Notes: generated from the sequence alone by a model not told the origin. Counted from the stretch's first letter, positions 37,259 to 48,070 are shown. The stretch is DNA of 64,000 nucleotides from Rhodanobacter thiooxydans LCS2 (GCF_000264375.1 NZ_AJXW01000043.1:248001-312000); one strand, 5' to 3'. Made by a program: numbers and translations.

Positions 37259-39094
37259 TCATTCCGCCAACTCCCCCAGCATCGCCATGATCCGCTCCGA
37301 CACCGCCTTCAACTCCTCGTCGATTTCCTGCAGCTCACGCGGCGGCTCGAACACATAGAAGTGCCGGTTGAACGGAATCTCGTAGCCGACCTTGCTTTTG
37401 GCTTCGTCGATCCACGCACCCGGCACGTGTGGCAGCACCTCGCGTTCGAAGTAGGCCTGGATGTCTTCGCCCAGCGGTACGTTCTCGGTGTCGCGCAGGC
37501 TGCTGTCGGCTTGCGGCAGGCCTTTCTGCTTGCCTTTCTGGCCCAGCACAACCCTGCCCTGTTCGTCGCGCAGCGGACGCTCGACGGTGATGGTGGTGTA
37601 GCCGAAATCCTGGTTCTTGAAGACGCGCGCCAGCGGCGCGACTTTCACCTTGCCGCCGGGTGGCGGCGCGGGAGCGAACTCGGCGGCGGCGATGACCTGG
37701 CGGCCGGTTTCCCTGCCGTCGGCGGCGAACACGGTGGCCAGTTCGGCTTCGGCGAATTCGCCGAACAGGCGGGTGATGGTGGCGATGTGCTCGTCGCTCA
37801 TTTCCTTGCGCTTGCTGCCCAGGCTCTTGCGCATTTTCTGCCAGAAGCTGCCGGCGTCGATCAGCTGCACGTAGCCCTTGCGGTCGTCGGGCTTCTTGTT
37901 GGAGATGATCCACACGTAGGTGGCGATGCCGGTGTTGTAGAACATGTCGGTGGGCAGGCCGATGATGGCTTCCATCAGGTCATTCTCCAGCACGTAGCGG
38001 CGGATCTCGCTTTCGCCACTCCCTGCCCCGCCGGTGAACAGTGGCGAGCCGTTGAGCACGATGCCGAAGCGGCTGCCGCCGTCGACGGCCGGGCGCATCT
38101 TGGAGACCAGGTGCAGCAGGAACAGCATGGAGCCATCGGACACGCGCGGCAGGCCGGGGCCGAAGCGGCCATCGAAGCCTTTCTGTTCGTGCTCGCTGCG
38201 CACGACTTTCTCGACCTTCTTCCACTCCACGCCGAACGGCGGGTTGGACAGCATGTAGTCGAACTTGCGCCCGGCGTGGCCATCCTCGCTGAGCGTGTTG
38301 CCGGCGATGATGTTGCTCACGTCCTGGCCGCGGATCAGCATGTCGGCCTTGCAGATAGCGTAGGACTCGTCGTTCAACTCCTGCCCGAACAGGGTGAGCC
38401 GCGCGTCGGGGTTGTGTTGCAGCAGGTGCTCGGCGGCCACCGAAAGCATGCCGCCAGTGCCGGCTGTCGGATCGTAGATGGTGCGCACGGCATGGCCGGC
38501 GCCGAGCGCCTCGTCGTCCTCGATGAAGATCAGGTTGACCATCAGTCGGATCACTTCGCGCGGGGTGAAGTGCTCGCCGGCGGTTTCGTTGGACAGCTCG
38601 GCGAACTTGCGGATCAGCTCCTCGAACACCAGGCCCATCTGCGCGTTGTCGACTTCATCCGGGTGCAGGTTGAAGTTGGCGAACTTCTCGGTGACCAGGT
38701 ACAGCAGGTCGGCCTTGGCCAGCCGCTCGACCTGCGCATGGAAATCGAAACGCTCGAAGATGTCGCGCGCCGCCGGCGAGAAGCCCTGGATGTAGCTGTA
38801 GAGGTTCTGGCGGATGTGGTCCTGGTCGCCCAGCAACGTGGGCAGATCCAGCGGCGAGGTGTTGTAGAACGACTGTTTCGCCTTGCGCAACAGGAACGGG
38901 TCGGGGTTGAGGCCAGCTTTGGTCTTGGCTTCGCACTCGGCCAGCACGGCTTTCTTGGTCGGCTCCAGCACGCAATCCAGCCGCCGCAGCACGGTGAACG
39001 GCAGGATCACGCGGCCGTATTCGGATTGCTTGTAGTCACCACGCAGCAGGTCGGCGACGGACCAGATGAGGGCGGAGAGCGAGGATTGGTTCAT
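37259..39094 (-). CDS. hsdM: type I restriction enzyme M subunit
   Basis: 611 aa adenine-N6 methyltransferase subunit. The SAM-binding motif is [13 protein letters not shown] and the catalytic motif is NPPFG; the N-terminal helical domain ([20 protein letters not shown]) is typical of HsdM. It is longer than E. coli HsdM (about 530 aa) because of an insert near residues 440-560. It is the first gene of the operon; no clear promoter was picked out in the 162 bases upstream. Confidence 0.95.
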   Translation of the reverse strand: MNQSSLSALIWSVADLLRGDYKQSEYGRVILPFTVLRRLDCVLEPTKKAVLAECEAKTKAGLNPDPFLLRKAKQSFYNTSPLDLPTLLGDQDHIRQNLYSYIQGFSPAARDIFERFDFHAQVERLAKADLLYLVTEKFANFNLHPDEVDNAQMGLVFEELIRKFAELSNETAGEHFTPREVIRLMVNLIFIEDDEALGAGHAVRTIYDPTAGTGGMLSVAAEHLLQHNPDARLTLFGQELNDESYAICKADMLIRGQDVSNIIAGNTLSEDGHAGRKFDYMLSNPPFGVEWKKVEKVVRSEHEQKGFDGRFGPGLPRVSDGSMLFLLHLVSKMRPAVDGGSRFGIVLNGSPLFTGGAGSGESEIRRYVLENDLMEAIIGLPTDMFYNTGIATYVWIISNKKPDDRKGYVQLIDAGSFWQKMRKSLGSKRKEMSDEHIATITRLFGEFAEAELATVFAADGRETGRQVIAAAEFAPAPPPGGKVKVAPLARVFKNQDFGYTTITVERPLRDEQGRVVLGQKGKQKGLPQADSSLRDTENVPLGEDIQAYFEREVLPHVPGAWIDEAKSKVGYEIPFNRHFYVFEPPRELQEIDEELKAVSERIMAMLGELAE

Positions 39095-39256
39095 GCGAAT
39101 ACCGGAATCGTGTCAGTGCCGATCAGCAACACGGCGAAATGGCGGAAGGGTGAGCAGCAAGGGGAACCGCCATGTCGCACCAGAATGGAGGGGATACATG
39201 GCCGTTAGCCATGCGAATGTGCCCGGGTCGCTCGATACCACTGCCGGGCCGCCCCC

Positions 39257-39601
39257 TCATTCCAGGATCGACCGCACCGCGTCCAGGGCTTCCTCGACCA
39301 GCGCTGCCGGAGCCTTCTCGATCTTCCGGTAGGTGCGTGCGCGGGCATCCACGGTGCGGGTCTGGTCGCACAGGACGATGCCCTGCATCGCAGTGCCGGA
39401 ACCCATCAGTGTCACGCTGAATCCGGTTTCGCGCGAGGCGGTGCCCCCCTGCGTGATCGGCGCCACCAGCAGCAGGCCGGACGCCTTGTTGAAGGCATCC
39501 GCCGAGAGCACCAGCACCGGACGCGAGCCGCGAATTTCGCGGCCCTGGACGGGATCGAGGCTCAGTTCAAGGATATCGCCGCGCGCAGGCAGTCGGCTCA
39601 C
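39257..39601 (-). CDS. PemK/MazF-type mRNA interferase toxin
   Basis: 114 aa, the usual size. PemK/MazF toxins are ribosome-independent RNases that cut at short sequences. The family start is present (RGDILELSLDPVQGREIRGS then RPVLVLS), followed by GLLLVAPITQGG and GIVLCDQTRTVD, which holds the region of the catalytic residues. Its start overlaps the antitoxin stop by four bases. The gene lies upstream of hsdM in the same direction, separated by 162 bases. Confidence 0.92.
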   Translation of the reverse strand: MSRLPARGDILELSLDPVQGREIRGSRPVLVLSADAFNKASGLLLVAPITQGGTASRETGFSVTLMGSGTAMQGIVLCDQTRTVDARARTYRKIEKAPAALVEEALDAVRSILE

Positions 39602-39849
39602 AGCAATTCGCGCCCGACCGCACCATCATGCAACGACGCCGCGTCGCGCTGCCACGCCGCCGGCGATTTGGGGCTGACCGCCAGACGATCGGCCAGGCTG
39701 CGCCGGGCCGGCGTCACCGACAATGTCCGACCTTCCACCGCCAGTTCCACCACCGAACCGGCTTCGACAGCGAGGGTCTGGGCGATCGACTTGGGAATGG
39801 AAAGGATGATCGAGCCGCCGGACTGGCGGAGGGTCGCAGCGCAGGACAT
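39598..39849 (-). CDS. AbrB/MazE-type antitoxin
   Basis: 83 aa. The N-terminal SpoVT/AbrB-type DNA-binding swapped hairpin reads LRQSGGSIILSIPKSIAQTL ... GSVVELAVEGRTLSVTP, followed by an unstructured tail that would cover the toxin (SPKSPAAWQRDAASLHD). The ATG at 39849 is preferred, 10 bases after GAGG; a GTG six bases upstream is also possible. A palindrome in front of the gene is the likely operator for autoregulation. Confidence 0.9.
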   Translation of the reverse strand: MSCAATLRQSGGSIILSIPKSIAQTLAVEAGSVVELAVEGRTLSVTPARRSLADRLAVSPKSPAAWQRDAASLHDGAVGRELL

Positions 39850-39871
39850 GGGCACATACCTCGGTAAAAAG

Positions 39872-39887
39872 TTTTACTTCAGTAAAA
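39872..39887. promoter_or_regulatory. operator palindrome of the toxin-antitoxin pair
   Basis: TTTTACT and AGTAAAA form a perfect palindrome with a two-base centre, in the AT-rich stretch 23 bases upstream of the antitoxin start. Its place over the promoter is typical of MazE-type autorepression. Confidence 0.6.
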
Positions 39888-39943
39888 TACTAGCCACTCC
39901 AACCAGCAGCCGCAAGCGATGGTGCGTCAGCCGATGGCGGCCA

Positions 39944-40570
39944 TCAACCAGCCAGCACCTTGCGTTCCCCTGCCCCGGACAGCTCGTGCATCCAGTCCAC
40001 CGTGCTGTCGAGCACCCTGGCCGCCTTGACGCCGCGTGCCGAGAAGATTTCCGCCAGCGCCTGGTAGTAGCCGAGCGTGCCGTCGCGGCCGCCGGTGAAG
40101 CGGTCGAACACGTGGGTGCCGGTTTCGGGGTCTTCGAGGTCCTGCACGATGGCGCGGGCGTTGTGCAGTTTGTCGCAGGCGGAAACCAGCAAGGTCGCGT
40201 CCGGTGCCTGGCGCAGATGTGCGAGGTAGGCGAGCTTGCGTTCGATCCAGTTGCGGCGTTTGGCCTCATGGTCCGTGTGGCTGGCCTTGCCTTCGGCGGT
40301 GCCGTCGGTGCAGTCCATGACGATGTTGGCGACGGCGTCGCCGAACTGCGCGCGGATCGTTGTTTCGTGCGCAGCACCGCCATCTTCGATGGTGTCGTGC
40401 AGCAGGCCGGCGATGGCCTGGTCTTCGCTACCGCCGAACTCGATCACGAGGCTGGCCACACCGAGCAGGTGGTAGAGGTACGGGATGTCCGAGCCCTTGC
40501 GCACCTGCGTGGCGTGGGCGATGCGGGCGTAGTCGACGGCGCGGCTGAAGCGGTCGGTGAGTGCGGTCAT
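39944..40570 (-). CDS. small HD-domain hydrolase, RSH/Mesh1-like
   Basis: 208 aa. It follows the pattern of the RelA/SpoT hydrolase domain: ARIAHATQVRKGSDIPYLYH, then AIAGLLHDTIEDGG with the metal-binding HD pair and ED, and DKLHNARAIVQDL near residue 135. No synthetase, TGS or ACT domain is present, so it is a stand-alone small alarmone hydrolase of the Mesh1/SAH kind that would break down ppGpp or NADPH-like substrates. It is upstream of the toxin-antitoxin pair in the same direction. The substrate is inference. Confidence 0.8.
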   Translation of the reverse strand: MTALTDRFSRAVDYARIAHATQVRKGSDIPYLYHLLGVASLVIEFGGSEDQAIAGLLHDTIEDGGAAHETTIRAQFGDAVANIVMDCTDGTAEGKASHTDHEAKRRNWIERKLAYLAHLRQAPDATLLVSACDKLHNARAIVQDLEDPETGTHVFDRFTGGRDGTLGYYQALAEIFSARGVKAARVLDSTVDWMHELSGAGERKVLAG

Positions 40571-40659
40571 GGCGTTCCCCTGGCTGGTTCCATCGTGATG
40601 ATGGCGGCGTGGGGTCGCAGGGGGCGAGATCGGGGTTTGAGCGTACCAAAGGTCAAGAG

Positions 40660-40750
40660 CTTTACCCCCTCACCTGAAGGACTCCCTGCGGTCGCCAGCC
40701 TCCCCCTGCGACCGAAGGAAGTCCCTTTAGGGCACGCAGGGGGAGGAGCG
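40660..40750. repeat. intergenic repeat with 12-bp inverted repeat
   Basis: CCTCCCCCTGCG (40699-40710) and CGCAGGGGGAGG (40735-40746) are perfectly inverted with a 24-base interior holding AGTCCCTTTA, the block also found in the pstB-phoU repeat. It ends before alr and probably acts as a terminator for alr. Confidence 0.65.
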
Positions 40751-40758
40751 GAAGCAGG

Positions 40759-41832
40759 TCACGCGTCGACGTAGCTGCGCGGCACGCGCTTCAGTCCGCA
40801 CAGCAGTTGGTAGGCGCTTCCTTCGCTGTGCAGCGCCAGTTCGCTGACCGGTACCCGCCTGCCCCACAGTTCGACCTTGCTGCCGAGGCCGGCGGTGGGG
40901 TGGTCGGTGAGGTCGATGGTGAGCATGTCCATCGACACGCGGCCGACCAGTTCGCCGCGTTGGCCGTCGATGGCCACCGGCGTGCCGTTGGGGGCGAATT
41001 GCGGGTAGCCGTCGGCATAACCCATGGCGACCACACCGATGCGGCTGGGGCGAGCGGTGACGAAACGGGCGCCGTAGCCGATCGGTTCGCCGGGCGGTAG
41101 TTCGCGCACGCCGATCACCTTTGACTCCACCGTCATCACCGGGCGCAGGCGATCGGCAACCGGGTGCGGGCCGGCGAACGGCGTGGCGCCGTACAGCATC
41201 AGGCCGGGCCGCGCCCACTCACCCTGCGTGGCAGGCCAGCCGAGCAGGGCCGGGGAATTGCCGAGGCTGGTGGGCAGCTGCAGCTCGTCGCACACCTGGT
41301 GGAACAGCGCCTGCTGCTCGGTGGTGCGTTCGCAGTCCAGTTCGTCGGCGCGGGCGAAGTGGGTCATCGCCACCACCTCGCGCACCTGCGGCATGGCCTG
41401 CAGGCGCTGCAGGCTGGCGCGGTAGTCCGCTGCGACCAGGCCGAGCCGGTGCATGCCCGAATCGAGCTTCAGCCAGATCGTGAACGGCTTGGTCGGGCGC
41501 GCGCGCTCGATCGCGTCGATCTGCCACTCGGCCTGCACCACGAACCACAGGTGGTGGGCGTCGATCAGCGCCAGCTCGTCGGCCTCGAAGAAACCTTCCA
41601 GCAGCAGGATCGGCGCGCGGATGCCGGCTTCGCGCAGTTCCAGCGCCTCCTCAATGCAGGCCACGCCAAAGCCGTCGGCCTCCGCCTCCAGCGCCTGCGC
41701 GCAGCGCACGGCGCCATGACCGTAGGCGTCGGCCTTGACCACGGCCAGCGCCTTGCGCCCGCCCAGCTCGCGTGCCAGGCGGTAGTTGTGGCGCAAGGCG
41801 GCCAGGTCGATCAGGGCACGGGCCGGGCGCAT
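40759..41832 (-). CDS. alr: alanine racemase
   Basis: 357 aa fold-type III PLP enzyme that interconverts L- and D-alanine. The PLP lysine is K33 in [10 protein letters not shown], and the second catalytic base is the Tyr in GYGARFVTA. Its start overlaps the dadA stop by one base; this pairing marks it as the catabolic (DadX-like) racemase that feeds D-alanine to DadA. It may still serve cell-wall synthesis if it is the only racemase. Confidence 0.96.
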   Translation of the reverse strand: MRPARALIDLAALRHNYRLARELGGRKALAVVKADAYGHGAVRCAQALEAEADGFGVACIEEALELREAGIRAPILLLEGFFEADELALIDAHHLWFVVQAEWQIDAIERARPTKPFTIWLKLDSGMHRLGLVAADYRASLQRLQAMPQVREVVAMTHFARADELDCERTTEQQALFHQVCDELQLPTSLGNSPALLGWPATQGEWARPGLMLYGATPFAGPHPVADRLRPVMTVESKVIGVRELPPGEPIGYGARFVTARPSRIGVVAMGYADGYPQFAPNGTPVAIDGQRGELVGRVSMDMLTIDLTDHPTAGLGSKVELWGRRVPVSELALHSEGSAYQLLCGLKRVPRSYVDA

Positions 41833-43112
41833 CAGGCGGAAGCTCCCGCAGCCGGGTGGCTGCCGTAGCGCGAGATGTCCAGGCCCTCGGTGCTGATCTG
41901 CGGCTTGCGCCCGGCGATCAGGTCGGCCAGATAACGGCCGGAACCGCAGGCCATGGTCCAGCCCAGCGTGCCGTGGCCGGTGTTGAGGTAGAGGTTGTCC
42001 AGCCGGGTGGCGCCGACCACCGGCGTGCCATCCGGGGTGGCCGGGCGCAGGCCGGTCCAGAACGTGGAGCGACTCAGATCGCCGCCGTGCGGGTACAGGT
42101 CGCCGACCACTTTTTCCAGGGTGGCGCGGCGGCGCGGCGACAGCGACAGGTCGAAGCCGGAGACCTCGGCCATGCCGCCGACGCGGATACGCTGGTCGAA
42201 GCGGGTCACCGCCACCTTGTAGGTTTCGTCGAGGATGGTCGAGGTGGGCGCCATCGCCGGGTCGGTGATCGGCAGGGTCAACGAGTAACCCTTCAGCGGG
42301 TACACCGGCAGGCGGATGCCCAGCGGTGCCAGCAGTTGCGTGGAGTAGCTGCCCAGCGCCAGCACGTAGCGGTCGGCGCGTTCGAGCTTGCCGTCGATGC
42401 GTACGCCGCTGAGGCGGCCGCCGTCGTGCTCGAGCTTTTCCACGGTGGCGCCGAAGCGGAACTCGACGCCCATCTCCTGCGCCCGCGCGGCGAGCAGGCG
42501 GGTGAACAGCTCGCAGTCGCCGGTCTGGTCGTTCGGCAGGCGCAGTGCGCCGCTGAGCTGGTCAACCACCCCGGCCAGCGCCGGCTCCACCCGCACGATG
42601 CCGGCGCGGTCGAGCAGCTCGTACGGCACGCCGTACTGCTTGAGCACGGCGATGTCCTTGGCCGCGTCGTCCAGTTGCGCCTGGGTGCGGAACAACTGCA
42701 CGGTGCCGAGCTGGCGGCCTTCGTAATCCAGCCCGGTCTCGGCGCGCAATTCGTCCATGCAGTTGCGGCTGTATTCGGACAGGCGCACCATGCGCGCCTT
42801 GTTGATGGCGTAGCGACCCGCGGTGCAGTTGCGCAGCATCTGCAGCAGCCACAGGTACTGCTGCGGATCGAGGCCAGGCCGGATCGCCAGCGGCGCGTGG
42901 CGCATGAACAGCCACTTCAGGGCCTTCAGCGGCACGCCGGGGGCGGCCCATGGCGAGGCGTAGCCAGGCGAGATCTGACCTGCATTGGCGAAACTGGTTT
43001 CGCGCGCCGGCGCGCTTTCGCGATCCACTACGGTGACCTCGAAGCCGGCGCGCGCCAGGTACCACGCGCTGCACGTTCCGATCACGCCGCTGCCCAGAAT
43101 CAGTACCCGCAT
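41832..43112 (-). CDS. dadA: D-amino acid dehydrogenase small subunit DadA
   Basis: 426 aa FAD-dependent, inner-membrane-associated dehydrogenase that oxidises D-alanine to pyruvate and passes electrons to the respiratory chain. The N-terminal FAD-binding fold is [20 protein letters not shown]; later motifs include [20 protein letters not shown] and [20 protein letters not shown] near the end. It is upstream of alr in one operon and divergent from an Lrp-type regulator, the arrangement seen in Pseudomonas dad loci. Confidence 0.96.
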   Translation of the reverse strand: MRVLILGSGVIGTCSAWYLARAGFEVTVVDRESAPARETSFANAGQISPGYASPWAAPGVPLKALKWLFMRHAPLAIRPGLDPQQYLWLLQMLRNCTAGRYAINKARMVRLSEYSRNCMDELRAETGLDYEGRQLGTVQLFRTQAQLDDAAKDIAVLKQYGVPYELLDRAGIVRVEPALAGVVDQLSGALRLPNDQTGDCELFTRLLAARAQEMGVEFRFGATVEKLEHDGGRLSGVRIDGKLERADRYVLALGSYSTQLLAPLGIRLPVYPLKGYSLTLPITDPAMAPTSTILDETYKVAVTRFDQRIRVGGMAEVSGFDLSLSPRRRATLEKVVGDLYPHGGDLSRSTFWTGLRPATPDGTPVVGATRLDNLYLNTGHGTLGWTMACGSGRYLADLIAGRKPQISTEGLDISRYGSHPAAGASA

Positions 43113-43204
43113 TACGCTCCCCTTCCGACGATGGCCTGCGGTCCGCCCGCAGGAGTGACAGCCAGCGAGTATAGAAACGATCCATCAGGCTTGTCCTCTG
43201 TCTT

Positions 43205-43242
43205 TTACCTTTATCGCAGGTAATATCGCTGCCAAATTGGCA
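43205..43242. promoter_or_regulatory. two operator-like palindromes between dadA and lrp
   Basis: TTACCT-N7-AGGTAA (43205-43223) and TGCCAA-A-TTGGCA (43230-43242) are perfect palindromes in the short divergent region. Lrp/AsnC-type regulators bind such sites. The second lies only 15 bases before the lrp start, as expected for autoregulation. Confidence 0.55.
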
Positions 43243-43257
43243 ATCCATGGTGGGCAT

Positions 43258-43755
43258 ATGGCAACGAAACGGCAGGAATTCGACAAAATCGACCGGAAGA
43301 TCCTCCGCGTGCTGCAGGACGAAGGACGCATCTCGTTCACCGAGCTGGGCGAGCGGGTCGGCCTGTCCACCACGCCGTGCACCGAGCGCGTGCGTCGGCT
43401 GGAACGCGATGGCGTGATCACCGGTTACCACGCGCGGCTCGACCCGCACCTGGTCGGCGCCGGCCTGCTGGTGTTCGTGGAGATCAGTCTGGCCTACAAG
43501 TCCGGCGATATCTTCGAGGAATTCCGCAACGCCGCGCTGCGCCTGCCCAACGTGCTGGAATGCCACCTCGTCTCGGGCGCGTTCGACTACCTGATCAAGG
43601 CCCGCATCTCGGGCATGGCCTCGTACCGCAAGCTGCTCGGCAACACCCTGCTCACCCTGCCAAACGTGCGCGACTCGAAAAGCTACATCGTGATGGAAGA
43701 GATCAAGGAAACGCTGAGCCTGCCGCTGGGCGAGCGCGCGGAGCCAGCGAGATAG
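43258..43755 (+). CDS. lrp: Lrp/AsnC-family transcriptional regulator
   Basis: 165 aa, the size of Lrp (164 aa). An N-terminal helix-turn-helix (IDRKILRVLQDEGRISFTEL, GERVGLSTTPCTERVRRLER) precedes an effector-binding RAM domain (FVEISLAYKSGDIFEEF, NVLECHLVSGAFDYLIKARI). The ATG at 43258 (MATKRQEFDKI) gives the family start; an ATG seven codons upstream is less likely. Divergence from dadA-alr suggests control of alanine catabolism, as DadR does in Pseudomonas; leucine or alanine is the probable ligand. Confidence 0.93.
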   Translation: MATKRQEFDKIDRKILRVLQDEGRISFTELGERVGLSTTPCTERVRRLERDGVITGYHARLDPHLVGAGLLVFVEISLAYKSGDIFEEFRNAALRLPNVLECHLVSGAFDYLIKARISGMASYRKLLGNTLLTLPNVRDSKSYIVMEEIKETLSLPLGERAEPAR

Positions 43756-43772
43756 AAGCCAGGACTACCCGC

Positions 43773-43806
43773 GTAGGTTGGGGTGAGCGCCAGCGAACCC
43801 CAACAC
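43773..43806 (+). repeat. REP element upstream of the RAYT gene
   Basis: It begins GTAGGTTGGGGTGAGCGCCA and continues into AGCGAACCCCAAC. GTTGGGGT and ACCCCAAC pair as a hairpin. The GTAG head marks it as a RAYT-associated REP. Confidence 0.8.
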
Positions 43807-43828
43807 CCACATCGCCAAGGATGACTCG

Positions 43829-44362
43829 ATGCGTTATCGAAGAGCCTATGCCACCAGCGGAACCTACTTTTTCACCGTCAATCTGGCTGGCCGTTCCAGC
43901 CACCTGCTGATCGAGCGGATCGACACGCTTCGTCAAGCGGTACGGGCGGTAAAACAGAGTCATCCGTTCGAGATCGTCGCGTGGGTCGTACTACCCGAGC
44001 ACATGCACGCCGTATGGACGCTGCCGCCGGACGACGCGGATTTTTCCACCCGCTGGCTGCTGATCAAGGCCAATTTTTCCCGCACCATTGAACGGCGCGA
44101 AGCCATTCGCGATTCCCGACTACGCAAGGGCGAACGCGGCATCTGGCAACGCCGCTTCTGGGAGCACCGGATACGCGACGAAGACGATCTCGCACGGCAC
44201 ATCGATTACGTGCACATCAATCCGGTGAAGCACGGGCATGCCAGTCGGGCAGCGGATTGGCCGTATTCATCCATTCACCGATATATCCGGGAGGGGATGG
44301 TTACGGCGGATTGGGCGTGCGACCCGGAGCGGATAGCGGGTGACGGTGAGCGTCGGGGGTGA
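43829..44362 (+). mobile_element. REP-associated tyrosine transposase (RAYT) gene
   Basis: 177 aa Y1-type (IS200-like) single-strand transposase. The HUH pair is in VVLPEHMHAVW, and the catalytic Tyr is in HIDYVHINPVKHG. Typical flanking motifs are RRAYATSGTYFFTVNLAGR at the start and GIWQRRFWEHRI in the middle. It is a domesticated single-copy type of element rather than a full insertion sequence; it is bracketed by one REP upstream and two downstream with matching sequence. RAYTs are thought to move and maintain REPs. Confidence 0.93.
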
Positions 44363-44394
44363 TGTTGGAGTTCGCTGGCGCTCACCCCAACCCA
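44363..44394 (-). repeat. REP element downstream of the RAYT gene, inverted
   Basis: Reverse-orientation copy of the REP upstream of the gene, with small changes (GTGG head in place of GTAG, ACTCC in one arm). With the next copy it forms an inverted REP pair. Confidence 0.75.
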
Positions 44395-44411
44395 CGGATT
44401 ACGGCGATTTT

Positions 44412-44444
44412 GTAGGTTGGGGTGAACGCCAGCGAACCCCAACA
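44412..44444 (+). repeat. REP element downstream of the RAYT gene, direct
   Basis: Direct copy starting GTAGGTTGGGGTGAACGCCA. It differs from the upstream copy in one base within the shared part. It lies 18 bases before the end of the converging purA. Confidence 0.8.
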
Positions 44445-44461
44445 TCCGGCTCCATAATCAC

Positions 44462-45986
<1,525 letters not shown>

Positions 45987-45996
45987 CGGGGTCGAC

Positions 45997-46866
45997 TCAG
46001 CGTTTCTGCACGGGCTGTTCGAAGTAGCGCAGGAACTCGTCGTCGGGCTTCAGGATCAACACGCCCTTGCCGTCCTCGAACGAGGTACGGTATGCGGCGA
46101 GGCTGCGGTAGAACGTGAAGAACTCCGGATCCTGGGTATACGCCTGCGCGTAGATGGCGGCCGCTTCCGCGTCACCCTCGCCCTTCACCTTGGCCGCGTC
46201 GCGCTGCGCGTCGGCGCGCAGCACCTGGCCCTGGCGATCGGCATCGGCCTGGATCTTTTCGGCCGCTTCCTGGCCGGTGAAGCGCAGTTCGTTGGCCAGC
46301 TGCAGACGTTCGGCACGCATGCGCTTGTACACCGACTCGCTGACCTCGTTTGGCAGGTCGATGCGCTTGATGCGCACGTCGACCACGGCGATGCCGAGGT
46401 TCTTGCGCGCCGAGGCGTCGGTCTGCGCGCGCACGCGCTCGGTGATGTCCTTGCGCCCGCCGGAGATCAGGTCGGGCAAGGTGCGCGCGTTGAACTCGAA
46501 GCGCAGCGCGTCCTTCACGATCGGGGTCAGCCGCTGCGCCGCCTGCAGCTGGTCGCCGCCGGTGGCACGGTAGTAGGCGGCGTTGTCGGCCACCCGCCAC
46601 TTCACGTAGAAATCGACATTGACGCTCTTCTTCTCGGAGGTGAAGTAACGCTCCGGCGGCGCGTCCAGCGACAGGATGCGCTTGTCGAAATGCATCACCT
46701 GCTGCATCACCGGCAGCTTGAAGTGCAGCCCCGGCTGGTAGTCGGTGCGCACGATGCGGCCGAACTGCAGCAGCAGTGCGCTGTGGCCCTCACCGACCAC
46801 GAACATGCTGTTCAGGCCGAGCAGGATCACCAGGAAGGCGATGATGGCTGAACTGACCTTCATCAT
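45997..46866 (-). CDS. hflC: HflC protein, modulator of FtsH protease
   Basis: 289 aa SPFH/band-7 inner-membrane protein facing the periplasm. An N-terminal membrane segment (SSAIIAFLVILLGLNSMFVV) precedes the SPFH domain (GLHFKLPVMQQVMHFDKRIL) and a helical coiled-coil tail rich in charged residues (EAAEKIQADADRQGQVLRAD). With HflK it forms the large cage around FtsH. Its ATG-ATG start overlaps the hflK stop. Confidence 0.96.
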   Translation of the reverse strand: MMKVSSAIIAFLVILLGLNSMFVVGEGHSALLLQFGRIVRTDYQPGLHFKLPVMQQVMHFDKRILSLDAPPERYFTSEKKSVNVDFYVKWRVADNAAYYRATGGDQLQAAQRLTPIVKDALRFEFNARTLPDLISGGRKDITERVRAQTDASARKNLGIAVVDVRIKRIDLPNEVSESVYKRMRAERLQLANELRFTGQEAAEKIQADADRQGQVLRADAQRDAAKVKGEGDAEAAAIYAQAYTQDPEFFTFYRSLAAYRTSFEDGKGVLILKPDDEFLRYFEQPVQKR

Positions 46867-47933
46867 GGCTGCGTCCCCTTGCCGGCCGCGCTGCCGGTCG
46901 GCGGCGATACCACGGCGCCGGTCGTGCCCGCGTCGAGCTGCGTTGCCGCCGGCGAGCCCTGCAGCGCCGGCAGGTTGATGATGTTGCGGCCGTTGGAGCC
47001 GTCGATCACCCGAGGGTTCTTCGCCATCACCTTTTCCATCGTCTCCAGCCACAGCCGCTTGCGGGTCACTTCCGGCGCCGCCTTGTATTGCTTCAGCAAC
47101 AGTTCGAAACGGGCGGCGTCACCGGTGGCCCGGGCCACGCGCTCGGCCTTGTAGCCGGCGGCCTCGGCGGCGATGCGCGCGGCATCGCCGCGCGCCACCG
47201 GCACCACCTTGCTGGAATAGGCCAGGGCGGCGTTCTCGATGCTCTGCTTGTCCTCGCGGGCGTTGTTGACGTCGTCGAATGCGTCCTTCACCTCGTTCGG
47301 CGGCGCCACGTTCTGGAAGCTGACCTCGGTGACGCGCAGGCCGGAGTCGTAGGTGTCCAGCGTCTTCTGCAGGGTTTCCTGCGCCTGGGCGACCAGGCTG
47401 GCGCCGGCGGCGGACAGGATCTGGTCCATGTCGCTGCTGCCGATCACCGAACGCACCGCGGCTTCCGCGGCGGCGCCGATGGTGCCGTCCGGGTCGTTCA
47501 GCGAGAACAGGTACTTGCGCGAATCGTCCACCTGGTACTGCACGGTGAAGTCGATCGTGATGATGTTCTCGTCCTTGGTCAGCATCGCCACCTTGTCGGT
47601 GACCGAGCGGATGCGCGTGGCCTCGACCTTGGTGACCGACTCGATCGGCTGCGGCAGCTTCAGGTGGAAACCCGGCGGCAGGGTGCGCGAATACTCGCCG
47701 AAACGCAGCACCACGCCGGCCTGGCGTGCGCCGATGATGGTGTAGCTGCTGAACAGCAGGCCGACAACGAGCACCACCACCACGCCGGTGAGGATACTGC
47801 CGGGGCCCTGCCCCAGCTTGCCCAGGCGTTTCCTGGCGTTGTTTAGCAGGTCGTCCAGCGGCGACTTGCCACCCTGGCGATTCCTGTTCCACGGATCACG
47901 TTGCCCGTTGTTGCCGGGTTCATTCCATGCCAC
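46863..47933 (-). CDS. hflK: HflK protein, modulator of FtsH protease
   Basis: 356 aa partner of HflC. A Gly/Pro-rich N-terminal tail (NEPGNNGQRDPWNRNRQGGK) precedes the membrane segment and SPFH domain (GFHLKLPQPIESVTKVEATR). A coiled coil follows (AEAAGYKAERVARATGDAAR), and the C-terminal tail is Thr/Gly/Pro-rich. The hflX-hflK gap is 180 bases. Confidence 0.96.
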   Translation of the reverse strand: MAWNEPGNNGQRDPWNRNRQGGKSPLDDLLNNARKRLGKLGQGPGSILTGVVVVLVVGLLFSSYTIIGARQAGVVLRFGEYSRTLPPGFHLKLPQPIESVTKVEATRIRSVTDKVAMLTKDENIITIDFTVQYQVDDSRKYLFSLNDPDGTIGAAAEAAVRSVIGSSDMDQILSAAGASLVAQAQETLQKTLDTYDSGLRVTEVSFQNVAPPNEVKDAFDDVNNAREDKQSIENAALAYSSKVVPVARGDAARIAAEAAGYKAERVARATGDAARFELLLKQYKAAPEVTRKRLWLETMEKVMAKNPRVIDGSNGRNIINLPALQGSPAATQLDAGTTGAVVSPPTGSAAGKGTQP

Positions 47934-48070
47934 GAGTCAGTCTCCTAGGGGCCGTCGGGAGGCCGGCAACCACGGCCGGAACACGCGCTGCACCGGGTTA
48001 CACATGAGATTCAGCCAAAGCTGTCGGAGTACCGCGCCGGCCACCTTTCGGGGCCGCGCAAACACCGGGG

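Noticed and set aside
29640-40570. The restriction island as a prophage or integrative element
   Set aside because: No integrase, recombinase, phage structural gene or clear attachment repeats are visible; the tRNA-Leu is 11 kb away and has no partner repeat that I could see.
44363-44444. IS200-type insertion sequence with ends
   Set aside because: The transposase-like gene is flanked by REP hairpins, not by the fixed ends of an IS; the RAYT explanation fits better.
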